Shown: positions 45,555 through 54,900, counted from the stretch's first letter. The stretch is DNA of 64,000 nt from Hirschia baltica ATCC 49814 (GCF_000023785.1 NC_012982.1:1860001-1924000); one strand, 5' to 3'. Made by a program: numbers and translations. Notes: generated by a model from the letters alone, not told the origin.

Positions 45555-46640
45555 TTTAATCCTAACACTACAATTTCATCTGAATGCTAAAATCTACGCG
45601 TATGCTTAAAAGCGAGTTAACATTTGCTGTCTGCAATTGAATCTCAAACTGCACACAGGCCAAAAATTAACCTTTGGTTTTGTTCAACGTTTCGAATTTT
45701 CTGTATTTACAAAGAACTAAAGGCTTACAAAACCGGTCAAATTATTAACCAAAACACATACAGTAAACCATAAAATACAAAGAGCATTGGCAAAATTGGA
45801 GCGGATTGATCTGCCTATCTGCAAGAAACACAGCTCGAAAATCACAATATCAAATAAGAATTATGAACAGAAAGCCTTCATTCTCAACTGGTGAGCGGTA
45901 ACGGTCGCGAACCGCTGACCCTCTCGGTGTAAACGACCAGTTAATTAAACAAAAACAAAGACTTAATCAAAAACGTTGACACTTTATTGATAAAAATAGA
46001 CCAGAACATAACCAGAAACTGTCAACGGTACACACACACAATCTCCCCTTGAAATGGCGCTAATATTACCCACTCGACGCTTGACAGTTTTCTCCGCAGA
46101 AAATGTGGCTCAAAACCACTTAGTTTCTTTTGTATGAGCTTTAAATTTGTGCTCCAGCTCAACCATATAATTGATAGATGAAGCCTGCCCCTTCTGCAGC
46201 AACCTTCGTACTTTGATCACAACCCGGAACGACAGAAATCGGGTGGAGACATCAGCCTTCGCCCTTAATTATCCTTCAAAAGCTAAAATTATTCGCCCTG
46301 TTGTGAATAGTGCCAATGTTCTACAGGTCAGAAATCAAGCGTTTGGGTGAGGTCTTAAAGCAGATCAAACAACCTCAATATGAGACCTCTGCAAAGTAAA
46401 TGAAGGTCGGTAAGCAACGGACAATTTATACACCCAAAAGAAGGAATACATTAATGCTTCAGTGACATTTCAGTGTTGCACGAAAAAGGACATTTTATCT
46501 TTCTCTCAACATAGTCTATCGCCGGGGTTACCTGAGCCTTTAAAAAGGTCCGCCAGAAATAAGTAGAATTTGCCTCAACATATGGAGACAAAAAAATGCA
46601 CCAATCACGTTTCATTGGGTTGAGGCGACCGTGGCCAAAG
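45555..46640. other. Gene-poor region upstream of the porin operon
   Basis: About 1.1 kb of AT-rich sequence with stops in all frames and no recognised gene. The left part must hold the porin promoter. It contains a nested inverted-repeat element at 45886-45942 (listed separately). The right part leads into a decayed insertion sequence and may itself be non-coding debris. Confidence 0.5.
45886..45942. other. Nested inverted-repeat element, possible structured RNA
   Basis: Outer arms AACTGGT (45886-45892) and ACCAGTT (45936-45942) enclose an inner stem AGCGGT (45894-45899) and ACCGCT (45911-45916), leaving a GC-rich segment CCCTCTCGGTG in between. The block stands out from AT-rich surroundings. 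It lies about 330 bases upstream of the porin start. I do not recognise it as a known RNA family. Confidence 0.45.
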
Positions 46641-46650
46641 GCTGCTTAAG

Positions 46651-47440
46651 CGCCGATACGAAATAATAGGGATACTTACAGAATAAGAAAGCGGGGTTCT
46701 GACTAAAGGGGTATGCTGCAAACATTGTGTAGGCATAGCTTCCTTCTATAAATGGAAAACCAAATTTGGAGGCATGGAAGTCTCGGATGCAAGCAAGCTA
46801 AAATCTCTTGATGATGAGAACTCAAGGCTGAAAAAGTTCTTTACTGAAACCGTGCTCGACAACGGAATGCTGCGAGATGTGAATTCAAAAAAGTGTTGAC
46901 TCCGGCACCAGAACAATAGGCTATTGCGCATCTTTGTCAGATACATAAAAAATAACGCAGTGGTTAGAAAACAAACCATGAGAGGTGGCGTGTAATGTTC
47001 TCAATATCAATGGTTCTAATGTATAAAATAAATCGATTCGCATTGATGATAATGCTTTGCGAATTAATAATGAAGGAAATTGCCTCTGAACTTTGTCGTT
47101 TTGGATACAGACGTGCGCACGTCACGTTTCAGCGCCAAGGTTGGTATGTGAACCAGAAAATGATCTGACGGCTGTATATGGAAGAAAGACTTCAAATCCG
47201 AAAGCTTGGTGGCCCTAAAAGAACCTTATGGACAAAAAAAGGCCATTCATCTTACCTAAACATGTGATTGAACTTTGGAGGCTCCATTTTGTCTGTTGCA
47301 TTTACCCATGGACTCCGCTTCCATATTCTTGCCGCCATTGATGATATTATAGTCGTGAGTGCCAACCACTCATAGCTGATACGTCTCTATCGGGAGATTG
47401 CATCGCTTAAAAACTCAATACGATCTTCACACAATTGCTT
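46651..47440 (+). pseudogene. Decayed IS3-family (IS407-like) transposase, OrfA and OrfB remnants
   Basis: Conceptual translation recovers OrfA at 46651-46899: an interrupted start with EIIGIL, then KHCVGIASFYKWKTKFGGM, EVSDASKLKSLDDENSRLKK and ETVLDNGMLRDVNSKK, as in IS407-group OrfA, with a stop codon in its early part. OrfB follows in another frame from about 46893: KVLTPAPEQ-stop-AIAHLCQIHK, then ELCRFGYRRAHVTFQRQGW, YVNQKMI-stop-RLYMEERLQIRKLGG, and after frameshifts AFTHGLRFHILAAIDDIIVV up to about 47440. Several stops and frame changes show it is dead. Terminal inverted repeats were not found. It sits beside the polysaccharide locus. Confidence 0.88.
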
Positions 47441-47603
47441 TCACCATTGTATCCGAAATGAAGAGCACTGTCATTTAGAAATCATGTCAGGACACGCAGA
47501 TAAATTGGCAGTGTATTGCGTTAGGCAAGCCAATATTGTGGCAATTGAAAAACATAAAACGCATTACGCCATCCTTCTCTAAAATGATGACCGTAAGTCA
47601 CAA

Positions 47604-47675
47604 GCATTCAGGCATTCAGGCATTCAGGCATTCAGGCATTCAGGCATTCAGGCATTCAGGCATTCAGGCATTCAG
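47604..47675 (+). repeat. Perfect 8-bp tandem repeat, nine copies
   Basis: GCATTCAG is repeated nine times without any change (72 bases). It lies between the decayed transposase and the 3' end of the WecG-like gene and is non-coding. Eight-base units are not a multiple of three, so slippage would not disturb a protein. It is a likely variable-number locus. Confidence 0.97.
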
Positions 47676-47744
47676 AGAATGAACTCATAAAATCTCAATG
47701 ATGTAAGAGAAATGTCGCAACTCAGCTTGAACGTATGATATACT

Positions 47745-48524
47745 CTACCTTTTACGTTGTATCAATGAAAATAGAACAGCAATTAATACATCCCAACTAA
47801 ACAGAGGAGCAGAAATTAGAGTTCTTTTCCATAACCTTCTAGGTTCTTTCACCAACCTTGGTAACCATTCTAGGCCTATCTTTTGGAAAAAAGGGCTAGA
47901 TCTTTCAACTTTTCCTGCGTAGAAGTCAAAGACTGCTCCGATAGCACCAGTAAAATTAACATTAATTCTACCAGATACAGCATAGATCCATTTTTCTTGT
48001 TTAGGTGCACTCATTCCTACCCAGAGAACATCGGCGTTGGCGTTGTTTATTTTGTCGACCATTTGGTTAACGTCTCTTTCCGAGAACTTTTCTTTAAAAG
48101 GTGGCGAATACAGGCCAACAAGATTAACAGAAGGAAAGTCCAACTGGATGTTATTTTTAATAATTTCAAGTGTTTCTGCTGTGCTTCCAAGAAAAAAAAC
48201 TGAACCACCACGCCCGTTCAAGTCGCACATCACATTCTCAAACACATCGAACCCAGTAATACGTTCAGGTAAGGGAGCTCCCAAAAGGCGACTCGCCAAG
48301 ATAATTCCTATTCCATCAGGTATTAACCAGTCTGCAGACTTAAGAGCTGTCTCAAAATTTTCATCATTTTTAGCAACCACATATGAATGAGGGTTAATAC
48401 ATGCAAGCCATTTATTCTTTTTGTTTTCCGATTGGACAACATTTAGTAAATTGTTAAAAAACTCTTTCTTAGTACTATTTTCAATTTGATAATTTAGTAT
48501 TTCGTGGGTGCAAGCGCGGCTCAT
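47745..48524 (-). CDS. WecG/TagA/CpsF-family glycosyltransferase (GT26)
   Basis: A 259-residue glycosyltransferase that adds a sugar such as N-acetylmannosamine(uronate) to a lipid-linked intermediate. Family blocks seen are ACINPHSYVVAKND, WLIPDGIGIILASRLLG, ERITGFDVFENVMC, VFFLGSTAETLEIIK and ADVLWVGMSAPKQEKWI, with GAIGAVFDFYAGKVERSP-like sequence near the end. The C-terminal hydrophobic/basic segment would attach it to the membrane. Its start overlaps the preceding glycosyltransferase stop as ATGA. It is the last gene of the minus-strand polysaccharide run. Confidence 0.94.
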   Translation of the reverse strand: MSRACTHEILNYQIENSTKKEFFNNLLNVVQSENKKNKWLACINPHSYVVAKNDENFETALKSADWLIPDGIGIILASRLLGAPLPERITGFDVFENVMCDLNGRGGSVFFLGSTAETLEIIKNNIQLDFPSVNLVGLYSPPFKEKFSERDVNQMVDKINNANADVLWVGMSAPKQEKWIYAVSGRINVNFTGAIGAVFDFYAGKVERSSPFFQKIGLEWLPRLVKEPRRLWKRTLISAPLFSWDVLIAVLFSLIQRKR

Positions 48525-49714
48525 TTTCGACTCCGTCTTTTTTCAATAGCGGATTTATAAATATTCATTAAAATATTGTGATTGGTCGTTTCACTAAAAT
48601 TTTGTTCAAAAGCGCGAATAGAAGCTGCTGCTCTTTCAATCATTTGCTTTTTATCGCTTAATGCACTTTGGACCATTTCGACCAAGCTTTTACTATTACC
48701 CGGCTCGAATACAACACCGTTAGCTAATTCCGCTATTGTCGGTAAAGGCCCTATATTTGAAACTGCTATTGGGGTACCTAATGCCAGAGCTTCTCTCACT
48801 ACCATTGGGAACCCCTCAAACCATATTGAAGGAAGTATCAACAGCCGGGAATTGCCAATTATTTTTTCAGCCTCACTGCTATCCATTTTTCCTAAAAAAG
48901 AAATATTATTTATTCCTTTTGTATTTTTCTCTAACTTACTCTTCAACGGCCCGTCCCCTAAAACCTCCAAATATGGTGCATCAGGTCCCCATTCTTTCCA
49001 GGCTTCGATCAGAATATCGATTCCTTTTTCTTCACTTATTCTACCCGCAAAAACTACTGAATTTTTCCGTTTGCTATATGGAATTCTATCGGGAGTACCA
49101 GGAAAAAAATTTGGTTTTACCTGTATAAAATTAGGGTCGATACCACCTTTCGATATTAAATTTTTCTGAAATTCACTTAAAGCAACAAATGAATCTATAG
49201 CTCTATTCCAGGTCCCTATTGATCTATGCAGCGATATCTTTGCCGCAATAGGCAAGGTCGCAAAGCCGCTCCCCCTATAACAGCCATGTTGCACCGAAGA
49301 AAAAACGCTTTTTTTATCTATACAGTTTGTACAGACTACTCCGTTTCTCATGGGAATTGCAGCAGAACAAAAAAGACGATAGTTATGCAACGTTAAAACC
49401 CGCGCCACATCTCCTGCGGCATAGAAAATTGATGGCGAGATAATAGGAAAAGTATTGTGAGCATGCACAATGTCAGGTTTAAATTTTTTTACGATCCGAC
49501 GAACGCGATCGTAGGTCATTGGATTCCACGGTGTCATAATAGCACCTGTGATATTACCGAGAACGCCTAATTTTCTCAAGTTATCACTATGAGTAGTATA
49601 TGTTTGAACTTCATGCCCGTTTTTCTCAAGCATTGCTTTTTCTAAAAGAAAAGCACGGTTTTCTCCAGAAGGAGCTTCAGACCCATAAAAATTATGTATA
49701 AGTAAAATTCTCAT
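48521..49714 (-). CDS. Glycosyltransferase family 4
   Basis: A 397-residue GT-B fold transferase. The N-terminal domain begins ILLIHNFYGSEAPSGENRAF and contains HAHNTFPIISPS; the donor-binding C-terminal domain has VVFAGRISEEKGIDILIEAW and the nucleotide-sugar motif WFEGFPMVVREALALGTPIA with the EX7E glutamates. Cysteines around CTNCIDKK are unusual for GT4. The donor and acceptor sugars cannot be inferred. It overlaps the GT26 gene and follows another glycosyltransferase by 8 bases in a single operon. Confidence 0.92.
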   Translation of the reverse strand: MRILLIHNFYGSEAPSGENRAFLLEKAMLEKNGHEVQTYTTHSDNLRKLGVLGNITGAIMTPWNPMTYDRVRRIVKKFKPDIVHAHNTFPIISPSIFYAAGDVARVLTLHNYRLFCSAAIPMRNGVVCTNCIDKKSVFSSVQHGCYRGSGFATLPIAAKISLHRSIGTWNRAIDSFVALSEFQKNLISKGGIDPNFIQVKPNFFPGTPDRIPYSKRKNSVVFAGRISEEKGIDILIEAWKEWGPDAPYLEVLGDGPLKSKLEKNTKGINNISFLGKMDSSEAEKIIGNSRLLILPSIWFEGFPMVVREALALGTPIAVSNIGPLPTIAELANGVVFEPGNSKSLVEMVQSALSDKKQMIERAAASIRAFEQNFSETTNHNILMNIYKSAIEKRRSRK

Positions 49715-49722
49715 CCATTAAC

Positions 49723-50832
49723 TCACTGATCGAGGCATTTTATGACGCCTGAACTGAAATTAGTAACCATGTTTTGTAAACTATATTTTGAAGCTGAAGT
49801 AATACAGCCCCTCGATAAACGTTCCGCCAATTTTGGATTTGAAAGAATTCGTATACATCCCTCCACAAAATCGATAATTGAATCTTGTGTCATTATACCA
49901 TTTTCTGAATTCAAATACGCTATTTCAGGGCTATGAATTCCGCAATCGGTCGTAATAAAAGGAACACCAGCTGCAAACGCATCCAGTATCCCCAGCCCAA
50001 CTAAACCTGGATTGAGTTTAATACTTGCAAGGCGAAGTATTCGTGCTTTTTCCTCACCATGCAGAGCTCCTACAAATTTTACCCAAGAACGGTTTTCTGC
50101 GTATTGTTGAACAATCTCCACATCTGGCCCGCTCCCAACTATAACAAGCTGAAAATCGCTAATTACGTTTTTTACTAGATCAGCCGCAGTAAATAAAAAT
50201 TCAAGCCGCTTCTCTCTATAAAGAGAGCCGATAAAAACTCCAACGGGTCCTGCGCCTAGCCCCAACTTAATCCTGTCAGTTTCCAAAATCACAGGGTCAC
50301 GAATGGCAGAAATAGCATCAATAGATTTAGTGCAAATTGAGTTATTTACGCATGTAATTTTATCTAACCTAAACCCAGTTTTTTGCACTTGCTGAACACT
50401 AGCATCAGTGTAAGCAAAATACCAATCCACTAAATGATTAGTACATCTTTTCAAATGTTCACGTACAGAATTGTCATTTCCTTGAAAATTGGCACCATGC
50501 CCCCAAAAAGCTATTTTTTTGGATGGTCTATTTATCAAAGCCTTTATATTTGCAAGTTGAGAATTTTCTTGCGTAATTATAAGTAAATCAGTTTGTCTTA
50601 CCGATTTAGAGAACGACAGCCAGTTGAAACGTTCTCCAAATAGGTACCTAATTGGGACCTGATCTGCCCAAGAGATCAAAGATCCGTCGTTCTTCAATAG
50701 TTCTTTGCTTGCTCCCGAACCATAAATTAACTTAAGATTTATACCATTTTCTTCTAGATTACATTTTAAATCCTCGAAAAAAGGAACACGATAATGCGTC
50801 AAGCGACGTTGTACTATTGTTACGGTCTTCAC
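49723..50832 (-). CDS. Glycosyltransferase, GT4-like
   Basis: A 369-residue GT-B glycosyltransferase. It starts MKTVTIVQRRLTHYRVPFFE, a beginning typical of O-antigen/exopolysaccharide transferases. The C-terminal donor domain shows GVFIGSLYREKRLEFLFTAA, LVIVGSGPDVEIV and LNPGLVGLGILDAFAAGVPF, where a GLGILDA segment replaces the usual EX7E form. The start codon is GTG, preceded 3 bases away by a run of seven G, which serves as the ribosome-binding site. It lies between the Wzx-like and GT4 genes. Confidence 0.9.
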   Translation of the reverse strand: MKTVTIVQRRLTHYRVPFFEDLKCNLEENGINLKLIYGSGASKELLKNDGSLISWADQVPIRYLFGERFNWLSFSKSVRQTDLLIITQENSQLANIKALINRPSKKIAFWGHGANFQGNDNSVREHLKRCTNHLVDWYFAYTDASVQQVQKTGFRLDKITCVNNSICTKSIDAISAIRDPVILETDRIKLGLGAGPVGVFIGSLYREKRLEFLFTAADLVKNVISDFQLVIVGSGPDVEIVQQYAENRSWVKFVGALHGEEKARILRLASIKLNPGLVGLGILDAFAAGVPFITTDCGIHSPEIAYLNSENGIMTQDSIIDFVEGCIRILSNPKLAERLSRGCITSASKYSLQNMVTNFSSGVIKCLDQ

Positions 50833-50835
50833 AAG

Positions 50836-50842
50836 CCCCCCC
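50836..50842 (-). repeat. Poly-G7 tract at a ribosome-binding site
   Basis: Seven G in a row on the minus strand, ending 3 bases before the GTG start of the glycosyltransferase at 50832. The run is the only Shine-Dalgarno-like sequence there, so its length sets the spacing to the start codon. Such runs are prone to slippage. Confidence 0.8.
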
Positions 50843-50861
50843 TGCTTTAAGTCACCTTACT

Positions 50862-52211
50862 TCAACAACTACCTCTATTAATCAATAACTTAGGCTTTAA
50901 AATAAAAAGCACTCCGAACAAAAACGGTAGGCTTAGAATGCAATCTATAATGATTGGTGTGTTGAAAAAATTATACATATAGGCTCCCAACAACAGTAAC
51001 ATAGAGCATAATGACGCAACAGACCAAACACTGAAAAATTGATTTAGAAACAATACATTACTAAAAACAACAATAGACAACAAAAACAGGAAAGCTAAGG
51101 TGGAGGGGCTTTTTTCTACCTCTAAGGATATAAGCATCACTACCATTAGCCCCCCAACGAAGGCACAAATGATTTGGTAAAAGTTGATCTTAACACCAAC
51201 GGATCTATTAAAAATAGAAAAAACCGATAAAATCGGAAAAGATAGCATTAATAGCGGAAAGCAATTGGAAAATATTACTTTGTGATCCACACTCAATTTT
51301 CCTAACATAGAAATGAAAAATGCAACTAAATCAGTATTTATCACGATTGCAGCACTTAGCAGACAAGTTAAAATCATAATTTTTCTCGAAATCGAGTGGA
51401 TTTCTCCATTCTTGCTAAGTTCCGATGCAAAGAATTGTTCAAAATTAAAGGCTCCCCTTAACATCATTAAAATACTGAATGCAATCAAATAGACTGAAAA
51501 TGCACCTGAATCTAATTTTTGGTTGCCTATCATTTTATCAATAGTGAAAAAAATGGAAGCCAACAAATATACTGCCGAGGGTTTGACTAGATCAATGTAC
51601 TTAATACGTTGAGTCGGTCTAATTTTAACTTCTGTATCCTTTAAATCTATTTCGTTGGAAGAATTGAATCTTAAACGATAAACTCTCAAAATAATGAAGC
51701 AGGTAGATGTTCCAATTGCCATTGCAACTAAAATACTCAGTTCACTAAGAGTCTGATTTAACAAGAATAGCAAGCCAATAAAAATTACAGAGTTTGCTAG
51801 TTGCGCCAAAGCAATTTGAACATTTAGTCCTGAAGAACGTGCTCGGGTAATTTCATAACCAAATAAATTCATGGCTAATAAGTACCCGCCTCCAGCTGTT
51901 ATGTATTTCCATACATCTTGTACGCTAGACCAATCTGCAAAAGGTAAAAGGCAAAGAAAAACTGAGAATCCACCGATAAGCATCCAACTATAAAGCGCGT
52001 CTAAAGATTTCGAAGTTTTTTCTGAAAAAGCAACTCGACAAGCGACTAAATCAAAAACCGAGCCCAAAACCAATGCTTGCCCAATCAATGTTAACAGAAA
52101 AAGAACAACACCGAGCTCATTACTCAATCCAAATAGGATCAAGAAGATTGGAGTTCGAACTGAAGATATTAGCTTAGCTATACCGTTAAAAAACAAGTAC
52201 CTTAGCAACAT
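50862..52211 (-). CDS. Wzx-like polysaccharide flippase
   Basis: A 449-residue inner-membrane protein with 12 or so hydrophobic segments and few charged residues, as in Wzx/PST proteins that flip lipid-linked oligosaccharides to the periplasm. It begins LLRYLFFNGIAKLISSVRTP and has basic/acidic residues in the helix junctions (LKDTEVKIRPTQRIKYIDLV) at the middle, where the two six-helix halves meet. No better family match is evident. Its position among glycosyltransferases and a Wzy-like protein supports the call. It is 6 bases downstream of a glycosyltransferase gene. Confidence 0.85.
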   Translation of the reverse strand: MLLRYLFFNGIAKLISSVRTPIFLILFGLSNELGVVLFLLTLIGQALVLGSVFDLVACRVAFSEKTSKSLDALYSWMLIGGFSVFLCLLPFADWSSVQDVWKYITAGGGYLLAMNLFGYEITRARSSGLNVQIALAQLANSVIFIGLLFLLNQTLSELSILVAMAIGTSTCFIILRVYRLRFNSSNEIDLKDTEVKIRPTQRIKYIDLVKPSAVYLLASIFFTIDKMIGNQKLDSGAFSVYLIAFSILMMLRGAFNFEQFFASELSKNGEIHSISRKIMILTCLLSAAIVINTDLVAFFISMLGKLSVDHKVIFSNCFPLLMLSFPILSVFSIFNRSVGVKINFYQIICAFVGGLMVVMLISLEVEKSPSTLAFLFLLSIVVFSNVLFLNQFFSVWSVASLCSMLLLLGAYMYNFFNTPIIIDCILSLPFLFGVLFILKPKLLINRGSC

Positions 52212-52217
52212 GGCATA

Positions 52218-53447
52218 CTACAAACTCGGGACCACATTGTAAAAATCATCCCATCCTGCGTGCGTAATATATTGAAGACAGTTATTTGTATAAAATGCCC
52301 GTTTTTGGTGATCTTCGAACAACCCTACTAAAGATCTGGAGTACGATTCTACATCTCTAATCTGAAGAATTTCTCCTAAACTATTTTCACCGACGAATGT
52401 TGCACCTGCATTTACAGTAGTAATTACCGGTAACCCCATCGATACCGCTTCGTGTACAACAAGCGCCGACCCCTCAAATAAAGTCGGAAAAAATAGCACA
52501 TCTGCCTTTAACATCTCTTCCCTAACACGGTGCCGTGACCCACGCACAATTAACTGATCTATTACATCTGAGTATTCCTCATACCATTTTCTGTCCCCGT
52601 AAAAACTTCCAATCATACTAAATCGTGCGGGTATATTTTCTTTTACCTTTTTTACGGTTTCGCAGAGATATGACAAACCCTTCCTTTGTGAAAATTGTCC
52701 CACATATAAAATATTCAATAAGTTGGATTGTTCCAACTTTTTTCTACGTACATCTATTTCTTCATTTGATAGCGGTTCAAATGACGAGCCATACTTAACT
52801 ACTGTCATTTTCTTGCTACAAACACCTCGATCTATAAAACTCGATTTAACGAATTCACTTCCACAAACCAATCTATCTGCCAGAGAAATTTCCTTAGCAA
52901 ATCGTTCACAAAATTTGGCGGGTGGAGCTTTGTAAGTGAATGTGCTCGCGAAACCTGGGAACCGCTCGGCCTCTTCCTTTGCTAAGGTATTGGCCATTTC
53001 ATAATGAGCTATAGGTAAATCCAAAATTTTACGCACCCCCATCTTCCCTGCATTTTCAAAAAACTCTAAAGCAACGTTTGGAAAACTATATATTTTCGTG
53101 CAAGTATCTGGAACATTCTTAGCAAAATGGCGGGCTATTGCTCGATCGCGCCAGTGAACTATATTTCTTTGTAAAGAAGGGTCATTAGAAAGCACTTTCA
53201 CAATTCGCTCAAGCAATTCAAACCTTGACACACTGCGGATCTCAGTAGACGCAAGAGCTCCTGTTGATCTGTTAGAATACATACGACTTAAAACTGAAGA
53301 AAAGCCCAATATTTTTGCAAGATGATCATTATAAGTATATAGCGGCCCAGTTGCAAAATATTCCAATTGATTAGAAAGTTTGTAGCCCAATGCTACGTGC
53401 AAAGCGTGTTGCATACCAGAATGCAATACTATAGCTTTCTCGTCCAT
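52218..53447 (-). CDS. Glycosyltransferase, GT4-like
   Basis: A 409-residue glycosyltransferase. The N-terminal half is divergent (MDEKAIVLHSGMQHALHVAL) and contains KILDLPIAHYEMANTLAKEE, seen in some exopolysaccharide transferases. The C-terminal half has ILYVGQFSQRKGLSYLCETV and FFPTLFEGSALVVHEAVSMG, with the EX7E pair that holds the donor phosphate. The ATG is preceded, with 4 bases between, by eight consecutive G acting as the ribosome-binding site. It lies between the Wzy-like and Wzx-like genes. Confidence 0.9.
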   Translation of the reverse strand: MDEKAIVLHSGMQHALHVALGYKLSNQLEYFATGPLYTYNDHLAKILGFSSVLSRMYSNRSTGALASTEIRSVSRFELLERIVKVLSNDPSLQRNIVHWRDRAIARHFAKNVPDTCTKIYSFPNVALEFFENAGKMGVRKILDLPIAHYEMANTLAKEEAERFPGFASTFTYKAPPAKFCERFAKEISLADRLVCGSEFVKSSFIDRGVCSKKMTVVKYGSSFEPLSNEEIDVRRKKLEQSNLLNILYVGQFSQRKGLSYLCETVKKVKENIPARFSMIGSFYGDRKWYEEYSDVIDQLIVRGSRHRVREEMLKADVLFFPTLFEGSALVVHEAVSMGLPVITTVNAGATFVGENSLGEILQIRDVESYSRSLVGLFEDHQKRAFYTNNCLQYITHAGWDDFYNVVPSL

Positions 53448-53451
53448 TCGT

Positions 53452-53459
53452 CCCCCCCC
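53452..53459 (-). repeat. Poly-G8 tract at a ribosome-binding site
   Basis: Eight consecutive G on the minus strand, 4 bases before the ATG of the glycosyltransferase at 53447. No other Shine-Dalgarno-like sequence is near. Changes in the length of the run would alter ribosome-binding strength and spacing. Confidence 0.85.
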
Positions 53460-53468
53460 TATATTTAA

Positions 53469-54728
53469 TCAGGTCGCCATTCGAGGCGGTCTAATTCTTG
53501 AGCTACCAATAGTTTCTGTACTAAAAATCGGCAAAAACAACAAAGAATATATGGTCAATGTTAACCCGTAAGTTTGAACTGTGGGCCCCATAAAGGCATC
53601 AAGTACAAAAAAAGGTAACAACCACCGCAAAAATTTAAAGTAAGTATTGGCATAGTCTGGTTTTACTTTTCCAAATACCCGAATAAAAATCACACAAATA
53701 AATGTCACAAACAAGCATAACCCTAGAAATCCTGTATCAAAGAAAATATCCAAGAAAGTATTGTCTAACGTATTTGATTGATCAATAAAAAGGTGCCCTG
53801 CTTGGAAGCTAGAAAACCTATGCCCAACGTAGAAGCCACTACCTAACAACAAATTATCTTTCATCTCGACGAAAGCACCACTCCATATAATAAGCCTTCC
53901 GTTACCAGTGAGAATATTTTGAATGTCCCCCCTTGTGGCAGCCTCCATTATATTAGTTATCACTTCAGGCGTTGTGACGATTAAAGCCGTCCCCAGAAGG
54001 GCAATAACCCAACCATGCTTAATATTAAAAAACATAAATATCGATGCAAAAGCCAAACATGTTCTATTTTGGGTCGCCACTAAAAGTATTAAAAATATAA
54101 AAACGATCCAACTATTGTACTTCACTTCTCTACAAGCAATTTGAAAATATAAAATTCCGACAAGAAAGATCATTGCCAAGTCATTCGAATTTATTGGTAG
54201 TATTCCTCCTCTTAATTGATAGGGTATTTGAGAGGGAATTTTATTCCACGCTAAATTAGGATAAAAAACCAAGGAAACCAATATGCTAATTAATACAAAA
54301 GCAAAAATCAATTGCATTCCAAAATTGGTAATTTTCAGGGAGGATATACCAGCGGTCTTCAAAATATAAAAAGACCATCCGACATACATCGAAAACTCAA
54401 TTAACTTCCAAATTCCAAAACGCCATTGCTCGTGTCCAATCAAACTAACAATTGAAACGCAAAAATATAGGAATAAAACAGTAACGACAATTGTATTATC
54501 CACTCGGTTTTGAGTTTTTTTAGAGCTTAATATAGCGACGTATAAGAAACAGCTAACAGCAATAACCACAACCATTCTGATTTGTCTTATTAAGGTTGCA
54601 GTATCTCCATCATTTACACCTTGCAAAAAAGACGCAGCAAAAATAATCGCAGTCGTAAAGTAGCAATAAAACTCAACCTGAGGCAGTGTCCCAGTTCGCC
54701 TATCAGAACTTCTGAGAAACTTCGACAT
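53469..54728 (-). CDS. Wzy/O-antigen ligase-like membrane protein
   Basis: A 419-residue inner-membrane protein with 10-12 hydrophobic segments, most likely the polymerase that joins repeat units. The family-type central motif is VATQNRTCLAFASIFMFFN, followed by the periplasmic loop ILTGNGRLIIWSGAFVEMKD and LLGSGFYVGHRFSSF, a pattern shared by O-antigen ligase/polymerase proteins. Later DNTFLDIFFDTGFLGLCLF is also typical. The ATG at 54728 is chosen; a TTG seven codons upstream is possible. It heads the run of glycan-building genes, 21 bases before the glycosyltransferase. Confidence 0.87.
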   Translation of the reverse strand: MSKFLRSSDRRTGTLPQVEFYCYFTTAIIFAASFLQGVNDGDTATLIRQIRMVVVIAVSCFLYVAILSSKKTQNRVDNTIVVTVLFLYFCVSIVSLIGHEQWRFGIWKLIEFSMYVGWSFYILKTAGISSLKITNFGMQLIFAFVLISILVSLVFYPNLAWNKIPSQIPYQLRGGILPINSNDLAMIFLVGILYFQIACREVKYNSWIVFIFLILLVATQNRTCLAFASIFMFFNIKHGWVIALLGTALIVTTPEVITNIMEAATRGDIQNILTGNGRLIIWSGAFVEMKDNLLLGSGFYVGHRFSSFQAGHLFIDQSNTLDNTFLDIFFDTGFLGLCLFVTFICVIFIRVFGKVKPDYANTYFKFLRWLLPFFVLDAFMGPTVQTYGLTLTIYSLLFLPIFSTETIGSSRIRPPRMAT

Positions 54729-54900
54729 TAAATTATACTTACTAATCAATCACAAACCCAAGTTTCTTTCGCGAGATAATGTTAAACAAACATTACCCCC
54801 CAAAAAAAACGAGCCTGGAACCAAAGTTCTACGATTATTTTACCTAAAAGCATTATCCGACTTCGGTACTGAAATCTTTTTAAACTTTTGAAACAGACTC

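Noticed and set aside
46746-46979. 77-codon minus-strand frame in the gene-poor region
   Set aside because: It is the antisense of the OrfA transposase remnant, whose plus-strand reading matches IS407-like proteins.
47480-47600. Possible IS30-like transposase fragment (frame with SGHADKLAVY and IEKHKTHYAILL)
   Set aside because: The resemblance is short and includes a stop; too weak to call without a search.
47604-47675. CRISPR array
   Set aside because: The 8-bp units are directly contiguous with no spacers, and no cas genes are present.
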